A program made the translations under genes and the position numbers. A stretch of DNA of 64,000 nucleotides from NCBI RefSeq assembly GCF_900090295.1, contig NZ_LT607753.1, positions 6,634,001 to 6,698,000 on the forward strand. The letters are read 5' to 3'. Positions 24,920 through 33,147 of this stretch are shown one piece after another (position 1 is the stretch's first letter; every line of letters starts with the position of its first letter). The stretch comes from Micromonospora coxensis. Its GTDB lineage: Bacteria; Actinomycetota; Actinomycetes; Mycobacteriales; Micromonosporaceae. Under the pieces are notes generated by a model. That model was given only the letters and a program-made list of their open reading frames with translations. It ran no database searches and had not been told where the DNA came from.

Positions 24920-25800
24920 CCTTCCCCGTGACCGGCCTCGTACCCATCCTCGCCACCCCGTTCGCCCCCGACGGCGCCCTGGCCGTCGACGACCTGCACC
25001 GGCTGCTGGAGTTCCAACTCGCCTGCGGGGTGGACGGCATCGCCCTGTTCGGCTTCGCCAGCGAGACGTTCGCGCTCTCCGCCCGCGACCGGGAACAGAT
25101 CCTCGACGCCGTGGACACCGTCGTCGGTCGCGCCGTACCGGTGGTGGTCGGGGTCAACGCCACCGGCCTACCGGCCGCCGTGGAACAGGCCCGGCAGGCC
25201 GCCGAACGCGGGGCAGCCGGGTTGATGGTGCTGCCGCCGTACATGGTCAAGCCGTCGCCGACACAGCTGATCGACTTCTACGGCACGCTCGCGGCGCAGG
25301 TGCCGGTACCGGTCATGGTGCAGGACGCGCCGAACATGACCGGGGTGCAGATGCCGGTGCCGCTGCTGGCCGAGTTGGCCGCGCTGCCGGGGGTGGACGC
25401 GGTCAAGGTAGAGGCGCCACCGACCGCCCCGAAGTGTGGCGCGGTTGGCCGTGCGGCACCCGGGTTCGCCGTCTTCGGTGGGCAGAACGCGCTGTTCCTG
25501 CTCGAGGAGTACGCGCGCGGTGCGGTCGGCACCATGCCGGCCTGCGAGTTCGCCGATGCGCTGCGTCCGGTGCTCGACGACTGGTCCAAGGGGCTGCGCG
25601 ACGACGCCCGCCAGGGGTTCAACCGGTTGCTGCCGCTCATCCGCTACGGCCTGCAGCCGGGGCTGGCCTGGGCCATCCACAAGCACGTGCTGGTCCGCCG
25701 AGGTGTCATCGCCACCGCCACGGTGCGCGCCCCCGCCCAGCCGATCGACGACGTGACGGTCGCCGAGTTGGACGCGATCCTGGCCGTGACCGGCCTGTGA
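24916..25800 (+). CDS. DapA/NAL-family aldolase or dehydratase
   Basis: The product has a 294-residue TIM-barrel sequence with the Schiff-base lysine at Lys164 (GVDAVKVEAPPTAPK). Two family hallmarks differ from true dihydrodipicolinate synthase: the GTTGE loop reads GFASE (46-50), and the Tyr of YNVP is replaced (MVQDAPNMTG, about 134-143). So it is not a lysine-biosynthesis DapA. The position next to the dehydratase suggests a keto-deoxy sugar acid aldolase or a second dehydratase. Expression is coupled to the dehydratase by a 4-bp overlap and ended by a strong hairpin. Confidence 0.8.
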   Translation: MTFPVTGLVPILATPFAPDGALAVDDLHRLLEFQLACGVDGIALFGFASETFALSARDREQILDAVDTVVGRAVPVVVGVNATGLPAAVEQARQAAERGAAGLMVLPPYMVKPSPTQLIDFYGTLAAQVPVPVMVQDAPNMTGVQMPVPLLAELAALPGVDAVKVEAPPTAPKCGAVGRAAPGFAVFGGQNALFLLEEYARGAVGTMPACEFADALRPVLDDWSKGLRDDARQGFNRLLPLIRYGLQPGLAWAIHKHVLVRRGVIATATVRAPAQPIDDVTVAELDAILAVTGL

Positions 25801-25806
25801 GCCGTC

Positions 25807-25845
25807 GCTGCCCGGTGCCGTGCCGTCGGCACGGCACCGGGCAGC
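25807..25845. terminator. Bidirectional terminator
   Basis: A perfect 18-bp stem (GCTGCCCGGTGCCGTGCC and its complement) around a 3-base loop lies between the convergent DapA-family and IclR genes. It begins 6 bp after one stop and ends 6 bp before the other, and it should terminate both. Confidence 0.9.
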
Positions 25846-25851
25846 GGCCTG

Positions 25852-26646
25852 TCAGACCAGGGTGTTCAGGGCGGTCGGAGCGTGGTGACCGAGGCTGACG
25901 CTCACCGCGTCGGCGGCCTCGATGGCGGCCGAGGCGAGCTGCGCCTCGCGCTGGGGCAGATCGATGGCCGACAGCGGTCCGGAGATGGACAGCGCGGCCA
26001 CGATCTCCCCGGAGCCGTCCCGGATCGGGGCGGCGACACAGGCCCGGCCGAGCGCCAGTTCCTCCAGTTCGGTCGCGTACCCCCGGCTGGAGATCCGGTC
26101 CAGCTCCACCTCGAGGGTGGCCAGGTCGGTGATCGTCCGGTGGGTGAACGCCGGTAGCGGATCCGGCAGCAGCGACTGGCGCACCGCCGGGTCCAGGCCG
26201 GTGAGCAGGCTCTTGCCCAGACCCGTGGCGTGCAGCGGGTTGGTCTGCCCGACCAGCGTGAACGACCGGGGGGAGAGCGGCCCCTCGAAGTTGGCCACGT
26301 AGAAGACCCGGTCGCCGCGGCGGATCGCGACGTTGGCGCCGAGGCCGTGTTCGCGGGCCAGGTTCTGCACGATCTGCCGGGTGGCCCGGTGTACCGGCAT
26401 CTGGTTGACCGCGATCCCGCCGAGGGTGATCGTCTTGGCGCCGAGCCGGTAGAGGTTCGACATCGGATCCCGCTCCACGAACTCCAACGACTCCAGTGTC
26501 GCCAACAACCGTGAGGTGGTCGACAGACCCAACCCGGTCGCCTTGGCCACGTCGGTGACCCGCAGCTCGGGGCGCCCGTGGGTGAAGGCGTCGAGCACTG
26601 CGGTGGCGCGGAGCACGCTCTGGTTGGAAGCGTTATCGGAAACCAC
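25852..26646 (-). CDS. IclR-family transcriptional regulator
   Basis: The product has about 264 residues. The N-terminal winged helix includes LRVTDVAKATGLGLSTTSRL and the C-terminal half is the GAF-like effector domain (ATGLGKSLLTGLDPAVRQSL, GRACVAAPIRDGSGEIVAAL). IclR proteins commonly control sugar-acid catabolism (KdgR, GalR-type) through intermediates such as KDG. GTG at 26646 is preferred to 26652 because AAGGGG lies 5 bases ahead of it. It is divergent from the SDR-kdgK-eda operon and is likely the local regulator of the whole island. Confidence 0.88.
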   Translation of the reverse strand: MVSDNASNQSVLRATAVLDAFTHGRPELRVTDVAKATGLGLSTTSRLLATLESLEFVERDPMSNLYRLGAKTITLGGIAVNQMPVHRATRQIVQNLAREHGLGANVAIRRGDRVFYVANFEGPLSPRSFTLVGQTNPLHATGLGKSLLTGLDPAVRQSLLPDPLPAFTHRTITDLATLEVELDRISSRGYATELEELALGRACVAAPIRDGSGEIVAALSISGPLSAIDLPQREAQLASAAIEAADAVSVSLGHHAPTALNTLV

Positions 26647-26739
26647 GTGCACCCCTTGAAAGTCAGTTGCCGGCTATGACACTCTAGCCCGTGTTGCCGC
26701 CCACGTCACGAGCCGGCACATCGACCGTTGAGGAGCAGG

Positions 26740-27462
26740 ATGCCCGATCATCGTGGCGCGCTGGTCGTCGGCGCATCATCCCCGCTGGGCCGTGCCGTCC
26801 AGGCCCGGCTCACCGACACCGGCCACACCGTCACCGGCGCCAGCCTGGCTCCCACCGCAGGTCATCACGACGTGATCGGCGACTGCGCCACACCCGACGG
26901 GGCACGGCAGGCGGTCGACGCCGCACTCACCGCCGCCGGGCGTCTCGACGTCCTGATCCTCGCCGCCGCCGTGATGCCGGTCGCCCCCATCGCCGAGACC
27001 AGCGACCAGGCGTGGCAGGCCGCCCTCGACGCCACTCTCGGCACCGCCTTCCAGGTCACCCGGGCCGCCCTGCCGCACCTGGAAGCAGGCGCCGCCATCG
27101 TCGCTGTCTCCAGTGTCAACGCCACCCTGGCCGCACCCGGCGTGCCGGCATACGCCGCAGCCAAGGCCGGGCTGGAAGGGCTGGTCCGCCAACTCGCCCT
27201 GGAGTACGGGCCGCGCGGGGTACGGGTCAACGCGGTCGCCCCCGGCATGATCGCCCCGGCCGCAGTGCCGGACGCCGCAGCCGGCTACCCGCTCGGCCGC
27301 ATCGGCACCCCGGAGGAGATCGCCTCGGTGGTCTGCTTCCTCGCCTCACCGGCCGCCTCGTTCGTCACCGGCACGGTCCTCCCCGTCGACGGAGGGCTCT
27401 CCATCGCCTCACCGGCCGCCTTCCTCCGCACCGACCTGCGGCGGAGGTTCCTCGATGACTGA
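26740..27462 (+). CDS. Short-chain dehydrogenase/reductase
   Basis: The product has 240 residues. The Rossmann glycine motif is GASSPLGR (11-18). The catalytic triad is Ser125 (IVAVSSVNAT), Tyr138 and Lys142 (YAAAK), followed by the classic RVNAVAPGMI. AGGAG precedes the ATG at 26740. Given its neighbours it may be an aldose 1-dehydrogenase or a keto-deoxy sugar-acid dehydrogenase, feeding or bypassing the dehydratase. The substrate cannot be read from the sequence. The last 8 bp overlap the kinase gene. Confidence 0.85.
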   Translation: MPDHRGALVVGASSPLGRAVQARLTDTGHTVTGASLAPTAGHHDVIGDCATPDGARQAVDAALTAAGRLDVLILAAAVMPVAPIAETSDQAWQAALDATLGTAFQVTRAALPHLEAGAAIVAVSSVNATLAAPGVPAYAAAKAGLEGLVRQLALEYGPRGVRVNAVAPGMIAPAAVPDAAAGYPLGRIGTPEEIASVVCFLASPAASFVTGTVLPVDGGLSIASPAAFLRTDLRRRFLDD

Positions 27463-28345
27463 CGCGTACTGCATCGGCGAAACCATGGCACTGGTCGCCC
27501 CGGCCCCCCCGGCCCGGCTGCACCACGGGGGACCGGTGCAGCTCGACGTGGCCGGCGCCGAGTCCAACGTCGCGATCGGCCTGGCCCAGCTCGGGGTGAG
27601 CGTCGCCTGGCGCGGGCGGGTCGGCGCCGACCCGCTCGGACGGCTCGTACTCGACCGCATCGCCGCCGCAGGCGTCGACATCGACGGCGCGGAGACCGAC
27701 CCCACCCACCCGACCGGGGCCTTCTTCAAGGACCCCGCACCGGAGGGCACCACCGTGCACTACCTGCGCCGCGGCTCGGCCGGGGCCCGCCTGCACCGGG
27801 GAATGCTGCCGCCGACCGCGCGGCTGGTCCACCTGACCGGGGTCACCCCGGCGCTCTCCCCGCAGGCCCGGGACCTGGTCCGGCACACCCTTGTCGACCG
27901 GCCGGTCCGCGGCGCGCTCGTCAGCTTCGACGTCAACCACCGCCCGGCGCTCTGGTCCGGCCCGGACGAGGCGGCAACCGTCCTCGCCGAGCTGGCCGAC
28001 CGCGCCGACATCGTCTTCGTCGGCCTCGACGAGGCCAACCGGCTCTGGGGCTGCACCGACCCCGCCGAGGTACGAGCCGTGCTGCCCGGGGCGGGAGCGG
28101 TGGTGGTCAAGGACGGCGCGGTCGGCGCCACCGAAGGGGACACCTTCGTACCGTCGGTCCCGGTGCCGGTGCTCGAACCGGTCGGCGCCGGGGACGCGTT
28201 CGCCGCCGGCTACCTCGCCGCGCTACTGGGCGGCGCGGACGTGCCGGCCCGGCTGCGGCTCGGCCACCGGGTCGCTGCTGCCGTGCTCGCCACGGTCGGC
28301 GACACCGTCCGGCTCGCCGCCGACCTCCAGGAGATTCGACCGTGA
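27455..28345 (+). CDS. kdgK: 2-keto-3-deoxygluconate kinase (PfkB family)
   Basis: The product is a 296-residue ribokinase-fold enzyme. The N-terminal GGxxxNVAxGLAQLG motif is present (VAGAESNVAIGLAQLGVSVA), as is the C-terminal GAGD catalytic motif (LEPVGAGDAFAAGYLAALLG), and KDG-kinase-like substrate residues cluster in SAGARLHRGML. It should phosphorylate KDG or KDGal to the 6-phosphate, which the next gene product cleaves. It overlaps the SDR upstream by 8 bp and the aldolase downstream by 4 bp. Confidence 0.85.
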   Translation: MTDAYCIGETMALVAPAPPARLHHGGPVQLDVAGAESNVAIGLAQLGVSVAWRGRVGADPLGRLVLDRIAAAGVDIDGAETDPTHPTGAFFKDPAPEGTTVHYLRRGSAGARLHRGMLPPTARLVHLTGVTPALSPQARDLVRHTLVDRPVRGALVSFDVNHRPALWSGPDEAATVLAELADRADIVFVGLDEANRLWGCTDPAEVRAVLPGAGAVVVKDGAVGATEGDTFVPSVPVPVLEPVGAGDAFAAGYLAALLGGADVPARLRLGHRVAAAVLATVGDTVRLAADLQEIRP

Positions 28346-28941
28346 AGACCCTCGACGAGCTCTTCGGCGGCGCCCGGGTGATGGCCATCCTGCGGGGCTA
28401 CGACCCGGAGGACACCGTGGCCCTGGCCACCGCGGCCTGGGACCTCGGGGTGACCGCCCTGGAGGTGCCGATCGGTGAACCGGGGCAGCTGCCCGCCCTC
28501 GCGGCCGCGGTGGCCGCCGGCGCGCGTCGCAACCTGGCCGTCGGAGCCGGCACCGTGGTCACGCCGGAACAGGTCACCGCGGCGGCGACCGCCGGAGCGG
28601 CGTACACCGTGGCCCCCGGCTTCGACCCGGAGGTACTGGGCGCCAGCCTGCATGCCGGGCTGCCGCACCTGCCCGGGGTGGCCACCCCGACGGAGGCCCA
28701 GCGGGCGCTGCGCGCCGGGTGTCAGTGGGTGAAGGCGTTCCCCGCCTCGGCGCTCGGTGCCGAGTGGATCACCGGGATCCTCGGTCCCTTCCCCCAGCTG
28801 CGCATCGTGGCCACGGGCGGGGTGCGGCCGGCCGACGCGCCGGGCTACCTGGCGGCCGGGGCGGCGATGGTGGCGCTCGGCGCGGCGCTGGCCGACCCGG
28901 CGGCGCTGCCGGCCCTGCGGCCGTTGCTGCCGTCGACCTGA
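28342..28941 (+). CDS. eda: KDPG/KDPGal aldolase
   Basis: The product is a 199-residue class I aldolase that cleaves 2-keto-3-deoxy-6-phosphogluconate (or the galacto epimer) into pyruvate and glyceraldehyde 3-phosphate. Seen: Arg18 and the start VMAILRGYDPEDTVALATAA, Glu41 (VTALEVPI), the phosphate loop GAGTVVTPEQV, and Schiff-base Lys131 in QWVKAFPAS. Length and order fit Eda/DgoA. It is the third gene of the SDR-kdgK-eda operon. Confidence 0.9.
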   Translation: MKTLDELFGGARVMAILRGYDPEDTVALATAAWDLGVTALEVPIGEPGQLPALAAAVAAGARRNLAVGAGTVVTPEQVTAAATAGAAYTVAPGFDPEVLGASLHAGLPHLPGVATPTEAQRALRAGCQWVKAFPASALGAEWITGILGPFPQLRIVATGGVRPADAPGYLAAGAAMVALGAALADPAALPALRPLLPST

Positions 28942-28960
28942 GCGCCGCGTTCCCCGGGGA

Positions 28961-29908
28961 TCAGCGGGTCGGCTCATCTGTGCCGCCGGCAGCCACCGCT
29001 ACCGCGGCGGTCGTCCCCTGCCGCAGCGGCGGTTGTCCACGCCACGGGTAGGCCGCCGGCCCACCGACCCCGGCATCGACCGCGAAGATCCGGCCGGCGT
29101 CCGGCTGCGCGGCCCGCTGGGCGGCGTCGAGACCGTGGTACGCGGTGGTGACCAGCAGTGTGGAGCCGGCGAACGCCACCGCGGTGGGGCGGGCCACCGG
29201 CAGCCGCACCTCGGCGAGCAGCCGGCCGTCCGGCGCGTACCGGTGCACTGCCCAGCCGTCCCAGACCGCCACCCAGACGCAGCCCTCGTCGTCGACCGCC
29301 AGCCCGTCCGGGTTGCCACCCGACACCGCGGTCACCGTCCGGCGGCGGCCCAGGCTGCCGTCGGGGTTCACGTCGAACGACTCGAGGCTGCGGGCGGGCA
29401 GGGTGTCGATGTAGTACATGGTGGCGCCGTCGGCGGTGAAACCGATGCCGTTGGAGACGGTCACGCCGGTCAGGGCCACATGCAACGACCCGTCGGTGTC
29501 GAGCCGGTGCAGCCGGGCCACCGGTCGGCGCAGCCGGCTCTGTGAGCCGCAGTGGAACCGCCCGGCGGGGTCGCAGGCGCCGTCGTTGAGTTGCCCATGG
29601 TCGGCGGCCAGGCCGGTGTGCAGCAACGTGCGGGTTCCGTCCTCGGCGAGGTGGACGACGTCATCGGTGACGGCCACCAGCCAGCCGGCGCCGGGCGCGG
29701 CGAGGGGAGCGACGGTGCCCACCGGCTCACCCAGGTCGTACGTCCCGACCGGCACCAGTGTGCCGCCGGACAGACGGCTGCGGTGCACGGCGTGCCCGGC
29801 GATGTCAACGAAGATCAGCTCGCCCGTCCGGGGGTCGAGGCGTGGCCCTTCGCCCTGCTGATACGCGTGCAGAGAGACGGGGTCGGCGGTCAGCATGTGC
29901 AAGAGCAT
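28961..29908 (-). CDS. SMP-30/gluconolactonase-family lactonase
   Basis: The product has 315 residues with a six-bladed beta-propeller. Metal ligands are recognisable: Glu in EGPRLDPRTGELIFVDI, Asn in VSNGIGFTADGATMYYIDT and Asp in GNPDGLAVDDEGCVWVAVWD. It hydrolyses aldonolactones to aldonates, which is the step between an aldose dehydrogenase and the dehydratase in this island. It converges on eda with a 19-bp gap and diverges from the GH16 gene. A perfect inverted repeat GTGCAA-N5-TTGCAC (29897-29913) overlaps its start codon and may be an operator. Confidence 0.87.
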   Translation of the reverse strand: MLLHMLTADPVSLHAYQQGEGPRLDPRTGELIFVDIAGHAVHRSRLSGGTLVPVGTYDLGEPVGTVAPLAAPGAGWLVAVTDDVVHLAEDGTRTLLHTGLAADHGQLNDGACDPAGRFHCGSQSRLRRPVARLHRLDTDGSLHVALTGVTVSNGIGFTADGATMYYIDTLPARSLESFDVNPDGSLGRRRTVTAVSGGNPDGLAVDDEGCVWVAVWDGWAVHRYAPDGRLLAEVRLPVARPTAVAFAGSTLLVTTAYHGLDAAQRAAQPDAGRIFAVDAGVGGPAAYPWRGQPPLRQGTTAAVAVAAGGTDEPTR

Positions 29909-30017
29909 TGCACGGATGATGGTGCCGGGAAAGGTGGGCAGGGCGGTCCTTCCCGGTGGCCGGCCTCTCGAGGTACGCGCCGACGAGCGTCATCGGCCAC
30001 CCGGCCTCGATTGACCG

Positions 30018-30054
30018 CTTGCAATATGCGCGATACCTTGCCGTATAGAGCAAG
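30018..30054. promoter_or_regulatory. CTTGC repeats in the SMP-30/GH16 divergent promoter
   Basis: CTTGCAATATGCG at 30018 and CTTGCCGTATAGAG at 30037 are imperfect direct repeats 19 bp apart. The second also forms an inverted repeat with GCAAG at 30050-30054. CTTGCAAT is shared with the importer/dehydratase promoter at 23675, suggesting common control. Confidence 0.42.
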
Positions 30055-30169
30055 TAACTTCCGTTACCGCTGTCGACGGCGGTCGGAACTGGAAGCAACC
30101 AGCGCCTTGCTCGTACGTGCCCCCGTAGCCCCACCTCCGGCACACCCCACCCCCGAAGGAGGCACCACC

Positions 30170-31360
30170 GTGCGATACCCCCACCACCGCCGGCTGCTCG
30201 CCGGCGCCGTCCTGCTCGGCACCGGGCTCGGCGCGCTCACCGCCGTGGCCACGCCGCCGGCGCCGGTCATGGCGAACCCGCCGAGCAGCGCCTACACGTT
30301 GGTGTTCAGCGATGAGTTCAACGGCACCGCCGTCGACACCACGAAGTGGCACTACCGCACCGACGTCAAGGCCAACAGCGCCCAACGACCGGAGAACGTC
30401 AGCGTGGCGGGCGGCTACCTGAACGTCCACCACCGCAAGGAGAGCTACGCCGGCAAGAGCTACACCGCCGGCGGCGTGGTCAGCAAGACCACGTTCCGCT
30501 ACGGCTACTACGAGTCGCGGCTGCGGGTCACCGACGGCGCGGGCTGGCACGGCGCGTTCTGGCTCCAGGCCGGCGACGGCAGCACCACCTACCCCGCCGA
30601 GCAGCGCACAGAGATCGACATCTTCGAGAACGACTCCGTGAATCCGACCGGCACCACCCAGAACGTGCACCTGTGGGCGGGCTCGGGAGTCAAGGCGGCG
30701 CCGAGCAAGAACGGCTGGTACGGCCCGGCCGGCTTCGACGTGCGGCAGTGGCACACGTACGGCGTCGACTGGTCGGAGACGTCCGTGAAGTTCTACGTCG
30801 ACGGACAGCTCACCCGCACCACGTCGTACCTGCCGAGCGAGAACACCCACGACTACGTGGCGATGTGGCTCACCAGCATCGGCTACGGCGCACTGCCCGA
30901 CGACTCGAAGCTGCCGTCGTCCACCCAGTTCGACTGGGTGCGCTACTGGCTCAAGGACGCCTACGTCGACAACGACGGCCCGGCCGCCTACGGCTACACC
31001 GAGTCCGGCTCCTGGCTCAACTCGACGCTGTCCGGCTGGACGGTCGACTCGACCACCCGCTACGCCGGCTGCTCCGTCGCCGGAGCCACCGCCACCTGGC
31101 GACCGAACCTGCGCGCTGCCGGCACGTACGAGGTCTTCTACCACAACATCGTCCAGTCCAACGGCGACCCGGCCGCCCGGCTCACCGTGGTGCACAGCAG
31201 TGGCACCACGCCCACCACGGTGAACGGCCGGTCCGGAAGCACCGGTTGGGTGTCCCTCGGCCAGTACCACTTCGGGGCCGGCACCGCCGGCTACGCCAGA
31301 CTGACCGGCAGCGGCGGTGGCTGCGCCCGAGCCGACGCGGTCAAGTTCGTCCGGCGCTGA
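30170..31360 (+). CDS. Secreted GH16 endo-glycanase with C-terminal beta-sandwich
   Basis: The product has 396 residues. A signal peptide (RRLLAGAVLLGTGLGALTAV) leads to a GH16 jelly roll (about 42-255) with the active-site motif EIDIFE (Glu148, Asp150, Glu153), the nucleophile and acid/base of laminarinase/agarase/carrageenase-type enzymes. Residues about 262-396 form a golvesin-C-like beta-sandwich (AYGYTESGSWLNSTLSGWTV ... CARADAVKFVRR), probably carbohydrate binding. GTG at 30170 has AAGGAGG upstream. It likely depolymerises a beta-glucan or galactan whose products enter the same island pathway. The polymer is uncertain. Confidence 0.88.
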   Translation: MRYPHHRRLLAGAVLLGTGLGALTAVATPPAPVMANPPSSAYTLVFSDEFNGTAVDTTKWHYRTDVKANSAQRPENVSVAGGYLNVHHRKESYAGKSYTAGGVVSKTTFRYGYYESRLRVTDGAGWHGAFWLQAGDGSTTYPAEQRTEIDIFENDSVNPTGTTQNVHLWAGSGVKAAPSKNGWYGPAGFDVRQWHTYGVDWSETSVKFYVDGQLTRTTSYLPSENTHDYVAMWLTSIGYGALPDDSKLPSSTQFDWVRYWLKDAYVDNDGPAAYGYTESGSWLNSTLSGWTVDSTTRYAGCSVAGATATWRPNLRAAGTYEVFYHNIVQSNGDPAARLTVVHSSGTTPTTVNGRSGSTGWVSLGQYHFGAGTAGYARLTGSGGGCARADAVKFVRR

Positions 31361-31494
31361 CCAGCCGCAGACAAAGGCTGCGACCGGCGCCGGGCGGATC
31401 CCACCGCTGCTCCGCCGTGCCACACGGCCGCGACACCGGTGGCATCGAAGGCCGGGGCGTCACTCGCGGCGGTGAGGGCAGCCCTCCACCGGTG

Positions 31495-31610
31495 AGGCAC
31501 CTGAGTTGGCGCAAGGGCTCGAACTACACGTCGATTCGCTTCGCGCAACGCTTGGCCGACAACGGGATCCTGCCCTCCATGGGGTCGGTCGGCGACAGCT
31601 ACGACTGTGA
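31495..31610 (+). mobile_element. IS3-family transposase fragment
   Basis: A short in-frame stretch reads GSNYTSIRFAQRLADNGILP then SMGSVGDSYD. It matches the integrase-core region of IS3-family OrfB proteins (G-S-Q-Y-T-S ... P-S-M-S/G-x-x-G-x-x-x-D). Only about 35 residues remain, followed by unrelated sequence, so it is a dead scrap. Confidence 0.7.
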
Positions 31611-31838
31611 GACTGGCGGGTGCCGGCAGGCGGCCTGACTCTTGTTACGACCGCCCCCGTGGTTTGGGTGTCCTTGCTGTTGATCTTCGTCCGCCTGCCG
31701 GTGCAGCACCCAGTGGTGCTGGCCGGGCGGGCAGTGACCTCAGAGGAGCCTGATCGCAGCAGGTCCCGTCACAGTCCCGTCCACCCGGCCGGCCAGCGTC
31801 ACGAACCCCTGTCGCCCTGGTCTGAGCGGGAGCCCGCG

Positions 31839-31990
31839 ATGTCAAGCATGGGTCCCGACCCCCGCCGACGTCGAGTCGTCGTCGGTGTCGACACCCACAA
31901 GCACGTTCACGTTGCCGTCGCCCTGAACGACATCGGCGGCCGCCTCGACGCCCGCTCGTGCCGCCTGCCGCTACGTGCGCGAGACCGGTC
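31839..31990 (+). mobile_element. IS110-family transposase N-terminal fragment
   Basis: From the ATG at 31839 the frame reads VVVGVDTHKHVHVAVALNDI GGRLDARS, the typical start of IS110/IS1111 DEDD transposases including the first catalytic Asp. Similarity stops after about 45 codons and the frame runs into the 3-prime end of the convergent deoR gene. Together with the IS3 scrap it marks a recombination seam between two metabolic islands. Confidence 0.7.
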
Positions 31991-31995
31991 GGTGC

Positions 31996-32784
31996 TCAAC
32001 CGGGACAGACGATGAGGTCCACGTCGGCGGCGCGCAGCGCGGCGGCCACCGTGGCCGGTGGCGGCTGGTCGGTCACCACCACGTCGACCAGGTCGAACGT
32101 GACCAACCGGATCGGGGCGGAGGTGCTGAACTTGGTGTGGTCGGCGAGGACGACCACCCGGTCGCAGATGTCGATCAGGGCACGTTTCGTGGGGCGTTCC
32201 ACGTCGGCGGCGACATAGATCCCGCCGGCGTTGATGGCGGCGGCGGCCAGGAAGAAGATCTCCGCGTGCAGGCCCTCCAGGCACCGGATGGTGATTTCGC
32301 CGACCAGTGCCTGGCTGTCTGCGAGCAGTTGACCACCGAGCGCCACGACCTGCACGTCGGGCAGGCCGAGCAGGTGCTGCAGTACCGGGATCGAGTGGGT
32401 GATGACGGAGCCCTGGAAGCCGGTCGGTAGGTGGGTGGCCAGCTCGTAGGCGGTGGTGCCCGCGTCGACGGCGACGGTCGCGTGGGGTTCGATCAGGGTG
32501 GCGGCCCGCTCGGCGATGCGTCGTTTGCTCTCCGCCTGCTGCCCGGCGCGGCTGGCGAAGCTGGCCGTGCGCAGGGTGCCGTGCGGCAGGCTCGCTCCAC
32601 CGTGGACCACCCGCAGCTCGCCGGTCTCCGACAGCCGCTTCAGGTCCCGGCGGATGGTCATGTCGGAGACGCCGAACAACTGACTCAGGTCGGTGATGGA
32701 GGCGAAACCGGTGGTGTGCAGTTGCCGCATGATCGCCTGGCGCCGGGCCGCTGCGGTCGTCGGCGTGGTCACCTCGCTCGTCAC
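31996..32784 (-). CDS. DeoR-family repressor, likely regulator of the sulfoglycolysis operon
   Basis: The product has 262 residues. The N-terminal DeoR helix-turn-helix reads RQAIMRQLHTTGFASITDLS and FGVSDMTIRRDLKRLSETGE, and the C-terminal sugar-phosphate sensor domain (DeoRC) has SVITHSIPVLQHLLGLPDVQ and TKRALIDICDRVVVLADHTK. GTG at 32784 is used because GAGGAGG precedes it; the longer frame reaches into the promoter and is arginine-rich nonsense. It is divergent from the kinase-aldolase-isomerase operon. In E. coli the sulfoquinovose genes are also controlled by a DeoR protein (YihW/CsqR), which strengthens the pathway reading. The ligand is inferred, not shown. Confidence 0.86.
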   Translation of the reverse strand: MTSEVTTPTTAAARRQAIMRQLHTTGFASITDLSQLFGVSDMTIRRDLKRLSETGELRVVHGGASLPHGTLRTASFASRAGQQAESKRRIAERAATLIEPHATVAVDAGTTAYELATHLPTGFQGSVITHSIPVLQHLLGLPDVQVVALGGQLLADSQALVGEITIRCLEGLHAEIFFLAAAAINAGGIYVAADVERPTKRALIDICDRVVVLADHTKFSTSAPIRLVTFDLVDVVVTDQPPPATVAAALRAADVDLIVCPG

Positions 32785-33064
32785 CGCCACCGCCCCCTCC
32801 TCGTCGCGGTCGTCCGCGCTGCTGCGCCGGGCCCGCGCGGCCGCCAGGTGGTCGGGCGCGGGCGCGTCGAGCGCCGGTTCGGCCGCGGGGCCCCCAACTC
32901 TACGGTCGCGCCGGCCGTGCGGACGCATCGACCGTCGCGGGTACCGCGGCGTGCCCTGGGCTCCGCCGCTCGCGCTCTGCTCATCCCGCCTCCCGGTCCG
33001 GTGCCGGCCCCTGCCGTCGCGGATCAGCGTCGAGACTACCGCAGGTGTTGACTTCCGAACATCT

Positions 33065-33086
33065 CTGTGTTTTGTTTTTAACACAG
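33065..33086. promoter_or_regulatory. CTGTGTT-N8-AACACAG operator candidate
   Basis: This perfect 7-bp inverted repeat around an AT-rich 8-bp spacer lies 62 bp upstream of the kinase start, in the only AT-rich patch of the divergent deoR/kinase gap. A TTGACT hexamer at 33048 may be a -35 element, which would place the repeat over the -10 region. It fits a DeoR repressor site. Confidence 0.6.
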
Positions 33087-33147
33087 CGGTAGTGTTGTGG
33101 GTCACTCTACCGCCCATGACCAGCACAAACACGTCGTGGAGGTCGGG

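Noticed and set aside
24916..25800. Calling the DapA-family gene dapA
   Set aside because: The GTTGE and YNVP motifs are both altered and the context is sugar-acid catabolism, not lysine synthesis.
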